Positions 27,126 to 36,348 are shown, counted from the first letter of the stretch. The stretch: 64,000 nucleotides of DNA from Nitrosospira multiformis (GCF_900103165.1 NZ_FNKY01000001.1:2790001-2854000), one strand, 5' to 3'. Numbers and translations are program-made. Notes: generated by a model from the sequence alone, not told the origin.

Positions 27126-28055
27126 TCAAAAGGGCATGATCAATTTCAACCAGGCTGTGTAACCCTGGAAACGATTCTTGACGTGCATTTCATGCTGCCA
27201 CTGTGCGATAAATATTGTTCCGTTTGGGCTGTTATAGATTGCGCTCGGTCCAATCGCAAACACTTCACCTTTGCGCCCCGCGGACCAAGGGCCAAGCGTC
27301 GACGAGATTGCTTGCCCATCGAGTTTATCGTTTGTCGTCTGCTTTAGGTAATAGCCTGAAAGGCCGACGCCCCATAAACCAAAACGCTTGCCAGCAAGAA
27401 AGTCAATGTGGAGTTCGTCACCGGACGCGTAGTCCATTTTCGGTTCGCCGAGGGCCGGACGAAACTCATTATTCTTGCTCTTGATGTTATACATGAACTT
27501 ACTGGAAATCTCCCATCCCTCTTCGGAGAGCCAGGTGACTGCTAAGAGTGGTTCGATGCTCCAGTAATTGGTGCCGATGCTCTTGTGCGGATCGCCGGCC
27601 TTGTACTGGCCGGTAGGTATACGAATATCCAATGCAGCTACCCAATGCCAGTTACCCAAATGCCAGGCCAGACTGGCCGGACTGATGGTTATGTCGCCTA
27701 GGCCGACGACTGAGGACGCATGGTCTCCGAGGTTCATTCTTCGGTGCGCTATCGGCACGATGATGTGCACACCGTAGTTCCCTCCCAGGATACGCATTTC
27801 GCTGATGTGAAGAAGGCGAAATGCGTTGAACCAGGCACTGACTGATGTATCAGGCACCTTGTCACCGTCGCCATTGTGCAGGGAGCCGCCGTAGTGACCT
27901 AAATAGTTGAGGAAATAGTTGCCTGGTGGTGGCGCGGCCCCTGCCAGCCAGTTTTCGGCACCGTTCGGATACTGGTCGCCGCCCTCCTTGGCAATTGCGT
28001 TCCCCGCAGCTAGCTCCAGCAGAGCTAGCACAAAGCAGAACAGCTTAATGTTCAT
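27126..28055 (-). CDS. Outer-membrane transporter of the phenol-degradation MetA family
   Basis: A 309-residue predicted beta-barrel with a signal peptide (MNIKLFCFVLALLELAAGNA, cleavage after AIA). Motifs GAENWLAGAAPPPGNYFLNY, GLGDITISPASLAWH, IRIPTGQY and GPWSAGRKGEVFAIGPSAIY match the 'putative MetA-pathway of phenol degradation' outer-membrane family (SphA-like). It alternates short strands throughout and ends in an aromatic residue (MPF), as outer-membrane barrels do. Substrate unknown; transport of hydrophobic or aromatic compounds is inferred from the family. Confidence 0.88.
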   Translation of the reverse strand: MNIKLFCFVLALLELAAGNAIAKEGGDQYPNGAENWLAGAAPPPGNYFLNYLGHYGGSLHNGDGDKVPDTSVSAWFNAFRLLHISEMRILGGNYGVHIIVPIAHRRMNLGDHASSVVGLGDITISPASLAWHLGNWHWVAALDIRIPTGQYKAGDPHKSIGTNYWSIEPLLAVTWLSEEGWEISSKFMYNIKSKNNEFRPALGEPKMDYASGDELHIDFLAGKRFGLWGVGLSGYYLKQTTNDKLDGQAISSTLGPWSAGRKGEVFAIGPSAIYNSPNGTIFIAQWQHEMHVKNRFQGYTAWLKLIMPF

Positions 28056-28111
28056 ACTTCCTTCTTGATCTCAGCTCTCATATTCTTCATGATGATTTCT
28101 TCGAATTTGGA

Positions 28112-28190
28112 GAATGGAATCATCCATTGCTTTTTATATAGAATAAAGGCCATTCTTTGGATAACATTGCTCTATATTTGGAGCAATTAG
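28112..28190. promoter_or_regulatory. Second copy of the LysR operator-like region
   Basis: A near copy of 26064-26142, here lying upstream of the porin gene on the plus strand and ending exactly where IS3 sequence begins. The layout is what remains if a LysR gene once stood divergently from the porin and was displaced by an IS. Confidence 0.6.
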
Positions 28191-28378
28191 TGCCAGCGCA
28201 TTCGCGACATTGCCCTAAGGCGTCCCAGGTTCGGCTATCTGCGGGGGCTGGTGACGCTCAAGCGTGAAGGCTGGCAGGTGGGACAAGAAGCGCGTGTATC
28301 GGTATACCGCCAGAAGGGCCTGCAACTGCGCATGAAGGTCAAACGCCGCAAGCGCATCGCACTGTTGCGTGACAGGCC
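28191..28378 (+). pseudogene. IS3-family OrfB N-terminal fragment
   Basis: The plus strand reads RIRDIALRRPRFGYLRGLVT, VSVYRQKGLQLRMKVKRRKR, the 'HTH_21' part of an IS3-group OrfB. It has neither start nor catalytic core and ends at a junction with IS110 sequence that shares 24 bases with 24793-24816. Confidence 0.8.
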
Positions 28379-28391
28379 CTGAGTTGATCCG

Positions 28392-29135
28392 TCAAGGCCG
28401 CGAATGTTCAGGGATTCTCCCTTTCACGCTTTTGCTAATTTTGATTCCGTGTTCTCTGTGCCGAGTATTGCGAGTAACGGCGAATTTCGTGGCGGAACGT
28501 AGGTTATGCGCCTTGAAAAAGGCTTCCAGCACAGACTTGCGGGCTTTCTTTGCATGCATTTGCATTGGCCAACGTGTCACGAAATCGCAAAATAAGATCG
28601 TATCTCGATGATCGAACCACTCAAGCGCTTGCGGATAGTATTGCTTAAGCGTGTCGCCCAGGCGATTGGTAAACCGGGTCTTGTCGTCTGTCAGAGCACG
28701 GCGCTGCTCAACCATAGCGGTCAATGTACACATCGCAACACTTTGCGGCTTCAGCGGTTTAAATCGTTCTGGATGACGCATTATCAGATCCAGCACGAGT
28801 TCGGCATCGGTCGGATCATTTTTGGCCCGACTGGGTTTAAAAGTTTCTCGATATTTTGCCAGCGTCGACGGATTGATTGGAAATAAGACAAAAAAGTCAT
28901 ATTTCTGTAAGGCATAGGCGATCGGGCCTTTCGCGAGTTCGACCGCTATGGCAATGGTTCCACCAAAACGTTCATACACCGCGTGCGCCCATTGCTCGAT
29001 ACGCCCCACATGGTGAGGGATAACAGCAAATTCCTTTTTATCGTTGTTCGAGGCCTGCAAGCAGACATCATGTTTGGTGTCTGCCCAATCGATGCCGATA
29101 AAGGCTGTGAAAGATGTGCTTGTTAAAGAACTCAT
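28392..29135 (-). pseudogene. IS110-family transposase, C-terminally truncated
   Basis: A 247-residue frame starting MSSLTSTSFTAFIGIDWADT with the DEDD-type N-terminal domain: first acidic residue in GIDWADTKHD, then FPINPSTLAKYRETFKPSRA and NDPTDAELVLDLI. The C-terminal Transposase_20 domain is missing; after LEAFFKAHNLRSATK the sequence is out of frame and stops within a junction repeat. Normal length is about 350-420. The upstream extension to 29285 lacks homology and was trimmed. Confidence 0.85.
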
Positions 29136-29574
29136 CCCATTCTCCCGAAGCGAAAAATTAATGGAGGAGACGTGCATGCTTGAGTTCTGCGAAGGCAATA
29201 TAGTGAGTCGATCGAACGGCATGCCCTGAGTATTCGTTGACGAACGCAAGCGCACCCGCGGATTCGAAGCTAAGCCCCAAAACATCGAATGTTATGTGGG
29301 GGTATTCGTAATCCGCGAATGCATGTCCCGCCTTCACTGACAGATATCTGTCAGCCGTTTCAGTATCACAGAAAACGAGACGGAGTAACTATATTGTGGA
29401 GGATACCAGATCGCAACAGCAGCAAAGGATTGGCCCGCCTGTTCTCCCTCACCACCCCATCCATTCCCAACCCTTGTCCATGAGGGCAAGGACTATCCCC
29501 CACTCCCGTCGCCCCAAGGCGAAGAAGATTCGAGCGAGAGGATGTTCTTTTTCACCCATCGCAAGGAGTCAGCC
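29136..29574. other. Region between IS110 and the ardC-like pseudogene
   Basis: About 440 bases with no convincing gene. It includes the likely 5' non-coding end of the IS110 element, with related motifs around CCCGCGGATTCG (29260) and AATCCGCGAATGC (29310). It ends with AAGGAG before the ardC start. Confidence 0.35.
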
Positions 29575-30113
29575 ATGAATACCCGTTCAAAGAAGGATTT
29601 GTAGCCCAAGTCACAGATTCGATCGTCGTCATGATGAAGGACGGCATGACCAGCCACATTAGCTAGGGCCTGTTAACACTTATTTCGCACCCGCGTTGCT
29701 ACACAAAAAACGCGGAGGCAAGGCGCGAAACGCAGGCCATAGTAGGCCTATGGCCAAGCTTCGTAACGCGGCATCCGCGTTTTTTGTGTGCAACCCGAAG
29801 GGGCGGGACGTCGCGGGTGCGAAATAAGTGTTAACAGGCCCTAGGTACGAACAGGGCACGGCATCCCCTGCAATCACCAGACCGGCACCCCTTATCGGGG
29901 CCTCAACGTCCTGGTGTTGTGGGCAGAGGCCATGATGCGGAGGTATTCCAGCGACCGCTGGCTGACCTGCAAACAGGCAACGAACATGGGTGGCCAGGTG
30001 CGCGCAAGGGCGAAAAAAGCGTGCAGCGCGTTTTTTTCAAGACACTTGAACGCAAGCCGGGGAATGACGGCAACGACGTTGAAAAAGCGAAGTCCCTACG
30101 CATGATTAGCGAA
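29575..30113 (+). pseudogene. ArdC-like antirestriction protein (DUF1738), interrupted and frameshifted
   Basis: AAGGAG precedes ATG 29575, which opens MNTRSKKDL. After a frameshift, EVTDSIVVMMKDGM follows, and then a 182-base MITE-like insertion. Beyond it, pieces in two frames read LLWAEAMM.RYSSDRWLTCKQATNMGGQV and RKGEKSVQRVFFKTLERKPG and NDVEKAKSLRMI. Together this is the N-terminal ssDNA-binding domain of ArdC-type antirestriction proteins carried by conjugative plasmids and integrative elements. The 3' half is lost at an IS3 fragment. A dead gene, but evidence of past conjugative DNA here. Confidence 0.75.
29663..29844. mobile_element. MITE-like element with CTAG ends, family C
   Basis: A 182-base element with 33-base inverted termini starting CTAGGGCCTGTTAACACTTA at 29663-29695 and the complement at 29812-29844. 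It interrupts an ardC-like gene. Isolated pieces of the same terminus occur at 54389-54410 and 60290-60306. No coding capacity; CTAG at both ends could be a 4-base target duplication. Confidence 0.85.
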
Positions 30114-30116
30114 GTA

Positions 30117-30244
30117 ATCCGATTGGCGTGTGAACTTCAAATCGTTGCACCAGCGCGGCCAGCATCTTATCCACCAGCCATAGCCGCCAGCGCCACCTTG
30201 GCTTTGAACACTGCCGAGTGCGTTCGTCTTACTCTTTTTGTCAT
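30117..30244 (-). pseudogene. IS3-family OrfA N-terminal fragment
   Basis: From ATG 30244 the minus strand reads MTKRVRRTHSAVFKAKVALA, then after a frameshift LAALVQRFEVH, and ends where ardC sequence begins. The start of an IS3 OrfA, related to but distinct from the one at 17640-18079. Confidence 0.75.
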
Positions 30245-30540
30245 TTTCTACTTCATATCAAAGCTCAGCAGATTCTCCACTTATACGTTTGTTCAAATTT
30301 CCGGGGGCCAGCTCTTTGTTCTTTTTAAGGTTGCGGAAGGCTCCTAGTACTTTGGTCCATGTCGAAGGAGTTTGCATATTTTTAGATGTGCAGATAGATA
30401 AGTTTATTAAGTATTTGAATATATGTATTTTTTATTATGGCATGTTATTTGCTTATAGGCATATGAAGCAAACCATAACGAGTTGCCATTGTATACATAG
30501 CAACATTCAAATAAATAGACATAAGAAGAGGGGATTCAAG
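30245..30540. other. Upstream region of the PEP-CTERM gene
   Basis: AT-rich DNA with no gene I can support. The frame open from 30238 is not coding before 30541. It ends with GAGGGG, the ribosome binding site of the next gene. Confidence 0.4.
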
Positions 30541-31263
30541 ATGTTGAACAGAGCGATCAGGTTTTATGCGGGAGCGGTGGCTTTTGCCTTTGGCGCTGCC
30601 ATGGTGTCGTCTGCCAGCATGGCGGCCGCGACGCTTAGCGCTTCGGTGGGTGGCGTGCCTGTTGGTGCAGGCGTATATGAAAGTTTTGATAGTCTCGCAA
30701 CCACGGGCGGTCTCAGCGCCAGAGGCATCGCGGTAACGTTCAGCGGTACGGGCGCCGGCACGGCCACCCTTCCGCATGTTCCGGGACGGTATGTTGCACC
30801 CTTCATTTCGAGTGGCAATGGCGCATCATTTGGCAATCCCCAGGCTAATGGCCTCGACCAGACCCAATATCTGACTACCGGCATCGGACAGGTCACCCTG
30901 CAGTTGGATAAATATCACCAGTATTTTGGCTTGCTGTGGGGTTCGGTTGACGATTACAACACGCTGTCCTTCTATGATGGCACTACCTTGCTTTTTAATT
31001 TCACCGGTCTTGATGTTGATAGCATGGCCAATGGCAATCAAGGGGCTGCTGGCACGCACTATGTAAACATCAATTCCGACACCCCCTTTAATAGAGTGGT
31101 TGCCTCAAGCACAAGGTACGGATTCGAGTTCGATAATGTGGCGCTGGCCGTAAATCCCCCCGATCCGATGAGTATCTCGCCGGTTCCGGAACCGGAAACT
31201 TATGCCATGTTGTTGGCCGGACTTGCCATGGTAGGTGGAATGGCTCGTCGCAGGGCCACATAA
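30541..31263 (+). CDS. PEP-CTERM sorting-domain protein
   Basis: A 240-residue secreted protein. Its signal peptide (MLNRAIRFYAGAVAFAFGAA, cleaved after MAAA) is followed by a beta-rich domain with the pattern found in Npun/PEP-CTERM extracellular proteins. The C-terminal tripartite signal VPEPETYAMLLAGLAMVGG plus MARRR is recognised by exosortase. No exosortase gene is in the window. GAGGGG lies nine bases before the ATG. The frame is open much further upstream, but the signal peptide fixes the start. Confidence 0.88.
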   Translation: MLNRAIRFYAGAVAFAFGAAMVSSASMAAATLSASVGGVPVGAGVYESFDSLATTGGLSARGIAVTFSGTGAGTATLPHVPGRYVAPFISSGNGASFGNPQANGLDQTQYLTTGIGQVTLQLDKYHQYFGLLWGSVDDYNTLSFYDGTTLLFNFTGLDVDSMANGNQGAAGTHYVNINSDTPFNRVVASSTRYGFEFDNVALAVNPPDPMSISPVPEPETYAMLLAGLAMVGGMARRRAT

Positions 31264-31461
31264 TTAAGACGATCTTACAGATTGAAGGCAGGCTGCTCTC
31301 GGATCTTGTCCAGGAACTCCAGTCCATTCCGTTTGCTGGAAAGGCTTATTGTCAGAACTCTTCACGGGATGTTTTACCTTTTACTTTCCTCTCTAGCGCC
31401 GGCGTTTTTTTCTTGTTGTACGTGAGTTTGAAGTGATAAACCTTCATAAGAGGTAAGCGTA

Positions 31462-31740
31462 ATGGCTGACCTATCGACGTTTGAACGTTACTATAAACTG
31501 GCTGATGACCTGATTGAGCGCTCTACAAAAGAGCAGCTTGCCGAATGCACCCGGTTACTTGCCTTGAATCTTGCTCATCATCAGGCATTGTACGGAGAAA
31601 TACCGCAGGATCAAATGTTAACCATTCTTGAGGGTGCCGAGCCTAGTGAAGCGCAACTCAAACTATTAATTGACGGAATGAAGAATCTTATCGGCGTATT
31701 AGCCAATAATATTAACGGATTGGATGGACAGAAGCATTAA
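31462..31740 (+). CDS. Conserved small protein of unknown function
   Basis: A 92-residue acidic, predicted all-helical protein starting MADLSTFERYYKLADDLIER with AGAGG-like AAGAGG upstream. Regular heptad spacing of leucines (LAECTRLLALNLAHHQ; AQLKLLIDGMKNLIGVL) suggests helix packing. I do not recognise the family. It is followed immediately by a degenerate family A MITE and then the convergent thrC. Confidence 0.6.
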   Translation: MADLSTFERYYKLADDLIERSTKEQLAECTRLLALNLAHHQALYGEIPQDQMLTILEGAEPSEAQLKLLIDGMKNLIGVLANNINGLDGQKH

Positions 31741-31936
31741 CTTGAATCCGGCGGTTGATCGCCCATGTATCAGATTAGCCCTAGGATTAATGACAAATGT
31801 TTTGTGCTATTTGACTCTTACCTTTCGGTTGAGCCCGCTACAGGACAAATTGCACGGTTGTTACGACGCATGGCAGCGTGGCTCGCAACAACTTACTCCT
31901 GTACCTCCGCCCCGTCCGACTGCCGGATTCGGGTTT
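31741..31936. mobile_element. MITE-like repeat, family A, copy 3 (degenerate)
   Basis: TTGAATCCGGCGGTTGATCG at 31742 and CGACTGCCGGATTCGGG at 31917-31933 are mutated versions of the family A termini. The interior still aligns with copy 2 (GGATTAATGACAA, TTGACTCTTACCTTTCGGTT). It lies between two convergent genes. Confidence 0.6.
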
Positions 31937-31957
31937 TGATTGGTGTCGATACTGGAT

Positions 31958-33379
31958 TTACTCAGGGATTCCCGAGGTCTGCTCGACAATAAATGCCTTG
32001 ACCGCATCCGCATCGGCATTCATCACCACGTACCGCTGCGGCAAGTTTTCCAGGTTCTCATATCCCGCCGGGCGCGCCGGTTCATGCCCAATTGCCTCGA
32101 CAATGCTCTCGGAAAACTTGACCGGCAGCGCGGTTTCCAGGCAAATCAGCGGCACACCCTCTTCGCGATGTTCCAACCCCACTTTCAAACCGTCAGCCGT
32201 ATGGGGATCCACCAGTACGCCGTATCGCTCCTGGATTTTGCGTATTGTGGCGATACGTGCTGCATGATTACTGGTTCCCGATACAAAGCCAAAGTCCTTT
32301 ACTTTTTCCCATAAGAGTGTACCGGCGAGGTCGAAGGCACCCCCTTTATCCACCGAACGCCAGAGTTCTTTCACCTTGGCCGTATCCCGTCCGGTCAGGT
32401 CAAAAATGAAACGCTCGAAATTGGAAGCCTTGGAAATATCCATCGAGGGGCTGCTGGTATGCATCGTTTCCGCCGTGGCGCGTGGACGGTAGCAGCCGGT
32501 CTGGAAAAATTCATCCAGTACCTCATTTTCATTGGTGGCAAGTATCAATTTTCTGATCGGCAACCCCATCATGCGCGCCACATGGCCCGCACAAATATTG
32601 CCAAAATTACCTGATGGCACCGCAAACGAAACCTGTTCCGTGTTTGAACGGGTGGCGGCAAAATAACCCTTGAAGTAATACACGATCTGCGCTGCAATCC
32701 GCGCCCAGTTTATCGAGTTGACCGTGCCGATATGGTATTTCTGCTTGAACGCATAGTCATTGCTGACCGCCTTGACAATATCCTGACAATCGTCAAATAC
32801 GCCACGAATGGCGATATTGAAAATATTTGGATCTTGCAAGGAAAACATTTGCGCAGTCTGGAAATGACTCATCTTCCCTTGCGGCGACAACATGAATACA
32901 CGGATGCCGCGCTTGCCGCGCATGGCATATTCCGCGCTGGGCCCGGTGTCGCCGGAAGTGGCGCCAAGGATGTTGAGATCTTCACCTGTTTTAGTCAGCA
33001 CATCCTCGAACAGATTGCCCAGCAATTGCATGGCGATATCCTTGAATGCCAGCGTAGGCCCATTGGACAACCCCAGAATGTGCAATCCCGGCTCCAGCGT
33101 TTTAAGCGGAGCAATTTCCTCGCTCTGGAATAACTCAGTGGTGTAAGTACGCACAATGATGCTGCGCAAGTCAGGGGCGGGGATATCATCCGCGAAACGG
33201 GAAATTATCTCAAATGCAAGCTCCTGATAACTCAGGCCGCGCAATTCTTCCAATCCGGCCGGGCTGATTTCTGGATAGGTTTCGGGCATTGCCAGCCCTC
33301 CGTCGGGCGCCAGGCCGGCCAAGAGAATTTTGGAAAATTTTTTTGGCGGCATGCCGCCGCGAGTTGAAATGTAACGCAT
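31958..33379 (-). CDS. thrC: Threonine synthase
   Basis: A 473-residue PLP enzyme converting O-phosphohomoserine to threonine. The start MRYISTRGGMPPKKFSKILL is the typical long-form ThrC N-terminus. The PLP lysine lies in PTLAFKDIAMQ and GATSGDTGPSAEYAMRG binds phosphate. Further motifs are SINWARI, VPSGNFGNICAG and MDISKASNFERF. Last gene of the alaA-hom-thrC operon, 91 bases after hom. The intervening space holds a terminator-like hairpin. Confidence 0.96.
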   Translation of the reverse strand: MRYISTRGGMPPKKFSKILLAGLAPDGGLAMPETYPEISPAGLEELRGLSYQELAFEIISRFADDIPAPDLRSIIVRTYTTELFQSEEIAPLKTLEPGLHILGLSNGPTLAFKDIAMQLLGNLFEDVLTKTGEDLNILGATSGDTGPSAEYAMRGKRGIRVFMLSPQGKMSHFQTAQMFSLQDPNIFNIAIRGVFDDCQDIVKAVSNDYAFKQKYHIGTVNSINWARIAAQIVYYFKGYFAATRSNTEQVSFAVPSGNFGNICAGHVARMMGLPIRKLILATNENEVLDEFFQTGCYRPRATAETMHTSSPSMDISKASNFERFIFDLTGRDTAKVKELWRSVDKGGAFDLAGTLLWEKVKDFGFVSGTSNHAARIATIRKIQERYGVLVDPHTADGLKVGLEHREEGVPLICLETALPVKFSESIVEAIGHEPARPAGYENLENLPQRYVVMNADADAVKAFIVEQTSGIPE

Positions 33380-33389
33380 TTTTCACCAC

Positions 33390-33436
33390 AAAAAGAAAAG
33401 AACAAAGAATGTTTTCCGCGCTAATATTCTTTGTTC
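33390..33436 (-). terminator. Hairpin with T-rich tail between hom and thrC
   Basis: On the minus strand GAACAAAGAAT (33436-33426) pairs perfectly with ATTCTTTGTTC (33410-33400) over a 13-base loop, followed by TTTTCTTTT. It looks like a weak intrinsic terminator or attenuator placed between two co-directional genes of one pathway. Confidence 0.55.
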
Positions 33437-33470
33437 ATGCTTGGAAGCAAATTCCGGAGGTACCCGTATA

Positions 33471-34787
33471 TTATTTACTATTCAACTCTTCGAGCCGGAT
33501 GCGTGTCACTTTACCGGTCATCAATGGAAGTTTCTGGATTTTGGCGATTGCAGCATTTATATTTTTTTCTATCGCCAAATGGGTAAGCATGATGATATCC
33601 ACCTGATCTTCTCCCTCGCTGGGCTCCTTCTGCACCATTGCGTCAATGGAAATGCCCAGATCGGCAAGGACGCGGGTGATATCGGCCAATGCCCCCGGTT
33701 TATCCATCACTCGCAATCGAAGATAGTATGAGGTTTCCACTTCCTCCATCGCCAGGATGGGTGTGTCCGACAGCAGGTCGGGCTGAAAAGCGAGATGAGG
33801 AACGCGGTGTTTTGGATCGGCGGTGTGCATGCGGGTAACATCCACCAGGTCCGCCACGACGGAACTGGCGGTGGGTTCGGCACCCGCCCCCGCGCCATAA
33901 TACAAGGTAGCGCCCACCGCATCGCCTTTCACCACAACAGCATTCATTACACCTTCCACATTGGCAATCAACCGCCGCGCGGGTATCAGTGTGGGATGGA
34001 CGCGCAACTCGATGCCTTTGGCCGTACGCCGGGTAATGCCCAATAGCTTGATGCGGTAGCCCAATTCCTCCGCATACCGGATATCCTCACGGGTTAATCT
34101 TGTGATGCCCTCGGTATAAGCCTTGTTGAATTGCATAGGGATGCCGAAAGCGATTGCGGCCATGATGGTGAGTTTGTGCGCGGCATCGATCCCTTCGACG
34201 TCAAAAGTTGGATCAGCTTCGGCATAACCCAGTTTTTGCGCCTGCTTCAGCACAGTGTCGAACGTCAGCCCTTTATCGCGCATTTCCGACAGGATGAAAT
34301 TGCTTGTGCCATTAATGATTCCGGCAATCCATTCAATGCGGTTGGCGGTCAAGCCCTCGCGCAGCGCCTTGATGATGGGGATGCCACCCGCCACCGCCGC
34401 CTCGAACGCAACCATTACGCCCTTTTTCTGCGCGGCGGCAAAAATTTCCGTACCGTGCGAAGCCAGCAATGCCTTATTGGCGGTAATGACATGTTTGCCA
34501 TTTTCGATGGCCTTCAGCGTCAGTTCCTTTGCGATGGTATAACCGCCGATCAACTCAACCACGATGTCGATGTCCAGGTTTGTTACGACTTCGTTCGCAT
34601 CGGCGGTAATGATGACATCGTCACCCGCGATCCTGCGCGCTTTCTCCACATCACGATCGGCAATCATCCGGATGACGATGCCTCGCCCGGCGCGGCGGGT
34701 AATTTCTTCCTGATTACGTTTGAGTACCGTGAAAGTACCACCGCCGACGGTGCCGATACCTAATAGACCTACATTGATGGGTTTCAT
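33471..34787 (-). CDS. hom: Homoserine dehydrogenase
   Basis: A 438-residue enzyme reducing aspartate semialdehyde to homoserine. The N-terminal nucleotide-binding motif is VGLLGIGTVGGGTF. Catalytic-domain motifs include GGIPIIKALREGL, GIINGTSNFIL and GYAEADPTFDVEGIDAAHKL. A C-terminal ACT domain (YYLRLRVMDKPGALADITRV) is expected to give feedback control by threonine. ATG 34787 begins the conserved domain; 24 upstream in-frame codons were left out. It is preceded by alaA at 92 bases. Confidence 0.96.
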   Translation of the reverse strand: MKPINVGLLGIGTVGGGTFTVLKRNQEEITRRAGRGIVIRMIADRDVEKARRIAGDDVIITADANEVVTNLDIDIVVELIGGYTIAKELTLKAIENGKHVITANKALLASHGTEIFAAAQKKGVMVAFEAAVAGGIPIIKALREGLTANRIEWIAGIINGTSNFILSEMRDKGLTFDTVLKQAQKLGYAEADPTFDVEGIDAAHKLTIMAAIAFGIPMQFNKAYTEGITRLTREDIRYAEELGYRIKLLGITRRTAKGIELRVHPTLIPARRLIANVEGVMNAVVVKGDAVGATLYYGAGAGAEPTASSVVADLVDVTRMHTADPKHRVPHLAFQPDLLSDTPILAMEEVETSYYLRLRVMDKPGALADITRVLADLGISIDAMVQKEPSEGEDQVDIIMLTHLAIEKNINAAIAKIQKLPLMTGKVTRIRLEELNSK

Positions 34788-34879
34788 AATGAATGGATTA
34801 AATGAGCGGATGGGTTGATAAGCGGGTATGCGGCGGGACATCTTGTCTTCTCCCACCATGTTTCTGTCTATTTTCAGGC

Positions 34880-36109
34880 TTACTCACGCCCGGCACGCTT
34901 GCGATATCGCCCAAGAAAATTTGCGATGCGGCCTATCGCCTCGCTAAGATCGTCACTATTCGGCAAAAATACCACGCGAAAGTGATCCGGATATGGCCAG
35001 TTGAAACCGCTGCCCTGCACCAGCAGCACCTTCTCTTCTATCAGTAAATCCAGCACAAACTGCTGATCGTTTTCGATTGGGTACATCTCCGGGTCCAGAC
35101 GCGGAAACAGATACATCGCAGCCTTCGGCTTGAAACACGTAACGCCGGGAATATCAGTCAGCAATTTCCAGGCCAGATCACGCTGGCGCATAAGCCGCCC
35201 GGTCGGCATAACCAGGTCATTAATGCTCTGATAGCCACCGAGCGCAGTCTGAATTCCGAACTGCGAGGGCACGTTCGCGCACAGGCGCATCGAGGCCAGC
35301 ATGGTCAGCCCCGCAATATAATCACGGGCAAACTGTTTTTTTCCTGAAACCACTGCCCAACCGGAACGAAATCCCGCTGCCCGATAGTTCTTGGACAACC
35401 CGTTTAAGGTGATGAAAAGAACGTCATCGGCCAATGAAGCAATCGAAGTATGCGTCGCGTCGTCGTACAGTACTTTATCGTAAATTTCATCCGCGTAGAT
35501 GATAAGGTGGTGCTGGCGGGCAATCTCAATGATCTCATGCAACAAATCGTCCGGATAAAGCGCACCGGTAGGATTATTGGGATTAATAATGACAATGGCG
35601 CGGGTGTTCGGCGTAATCTTGGAACGAATATCGTCCAGATCAGGCAACCACCCGGCTTGCTCATCGCATACATAATGCCGCGCTGTGCCGCCCGCCAACA
35701 CTACCGCCGCGGTCCATAGCGGATAGTCAGGCGATGGAATCAGCACTTCATCGCCGCTGTTCAGCAATGCCTGCATGGCCATCACGATCAACTCGGAAAC
35801 GCCATTGCCGATGTAGATATCCTCCATCCGCACATCGTGAATATGCTTCTCCTGCGTGTAATGCATAATCGCCTTGCGTGCGGCGAACAAGCCTTTGGAG
35901 TCGCAATAGCCCGAAGCGGCAGACAGATTGTAGATGACATCCTGCAGAATTTCCGCAGGCGCATCAAAACCAAATAACGCCGGATTGCCGATATTGAGCT
36001 TGATTATGTGATGCCCTTCCTCCTCCATTTGCTTGGCGTGGTCGAGCACCGGACCGCGTATGTCGTAACACACATTCGCCAGTTTGCTGGATTTCAGTAT
36101 AGGTTGCAT
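34880..36109 (-). CDS. alaA: Alanine-type aminotransferase, AlaA family
   Basis: A 409-residue class I/II PLP aminotransferase closely resembling E. coli AlaA. It starts PILKSSKLANVCYDIRGPVL and carries LNIGNPALFGFDAPAEI, IYIGNGVSELIVMAMQALLN, VIINPNNPTGALY, the PLP lysine in FNGLSK-like LNGLSKNYRAAGFRSGW, and FNWPYPDHFR. AlaA makes alanine from pyruvate with glutamate. ATG 36109 matches the family start; a GTG at 36142 would add eleven residues. First gene of the alaA-hom-thrC operon, a common betaproteobacterial order. Confidence 0.92.
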   Translation of the reverse strand: MQPILKSSKLANVCYDIRGPVLDHAKQMEEEGHHIIKLNIGNPALFGFDAPAEILQDVIYNLSAASGYCDSKGLFAARKAIMHYTQEKHIHDVRMEDIYIGNGVSELIVMAMQALLNSGDEVLIPSPDYPLWTAAVVLAGGTARHYVCDEQAGWLPDLDDIRSKITPNTRAIVIINPNNPTGALYPDDLLHEIIEIARQHHLIIYADEIYDKVLYDDATHTSIASLADDVLFITLNGLSKNYRAAGFRSGWAVVSGKKQFARDYIAGLTMLASMRLCANVPSQFGIQTALGGYQSINDLVMPTGRLMRQRDLAWKLLTDIPGVTCFKPKAAMYLFPRLDPEMYPIENDQQFVLDLLIEEKVLLVQGSGFNWPYPDHFRVVFLPNSDDLSEAIGRIANFLGRYRKRAGRE

Positions 36110-36348
36110 GATTTGAGAAGGCTGATCCGCAAAATGGTTCACGAACTGATCCGCGAAATAGTCCTATAAAGCACCGGTAAAGATCGTCGCGATAACAGGG
36201 TTTCAGCGCCAGGTTTGCTATCTTTTATTCAGTCTCTTACGGCATCATTCCGGGAAGTCTTGAAAAATTCCCGGGTCCCGTCTAATGTTTCCGCTTTATT
36301 GCAATACAAAAAACATGTAATGTTACCCGACACGTCAATCCGTCGCAA
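36110..36348. other. Divergent intergenic region, alaA / Mth938-like gene
   Basis: About 240 bases between divergent genes. It likely holds the alaA operon promoter and that of the small gene on the other strand. No clear elements recognised. Confidence 0.4.

Noticed and set aside
29680-29877. A 65-codon minus-strand frame
   Set aside because: It lies almost entirely within the family C MITE and reads through its inverted termini.
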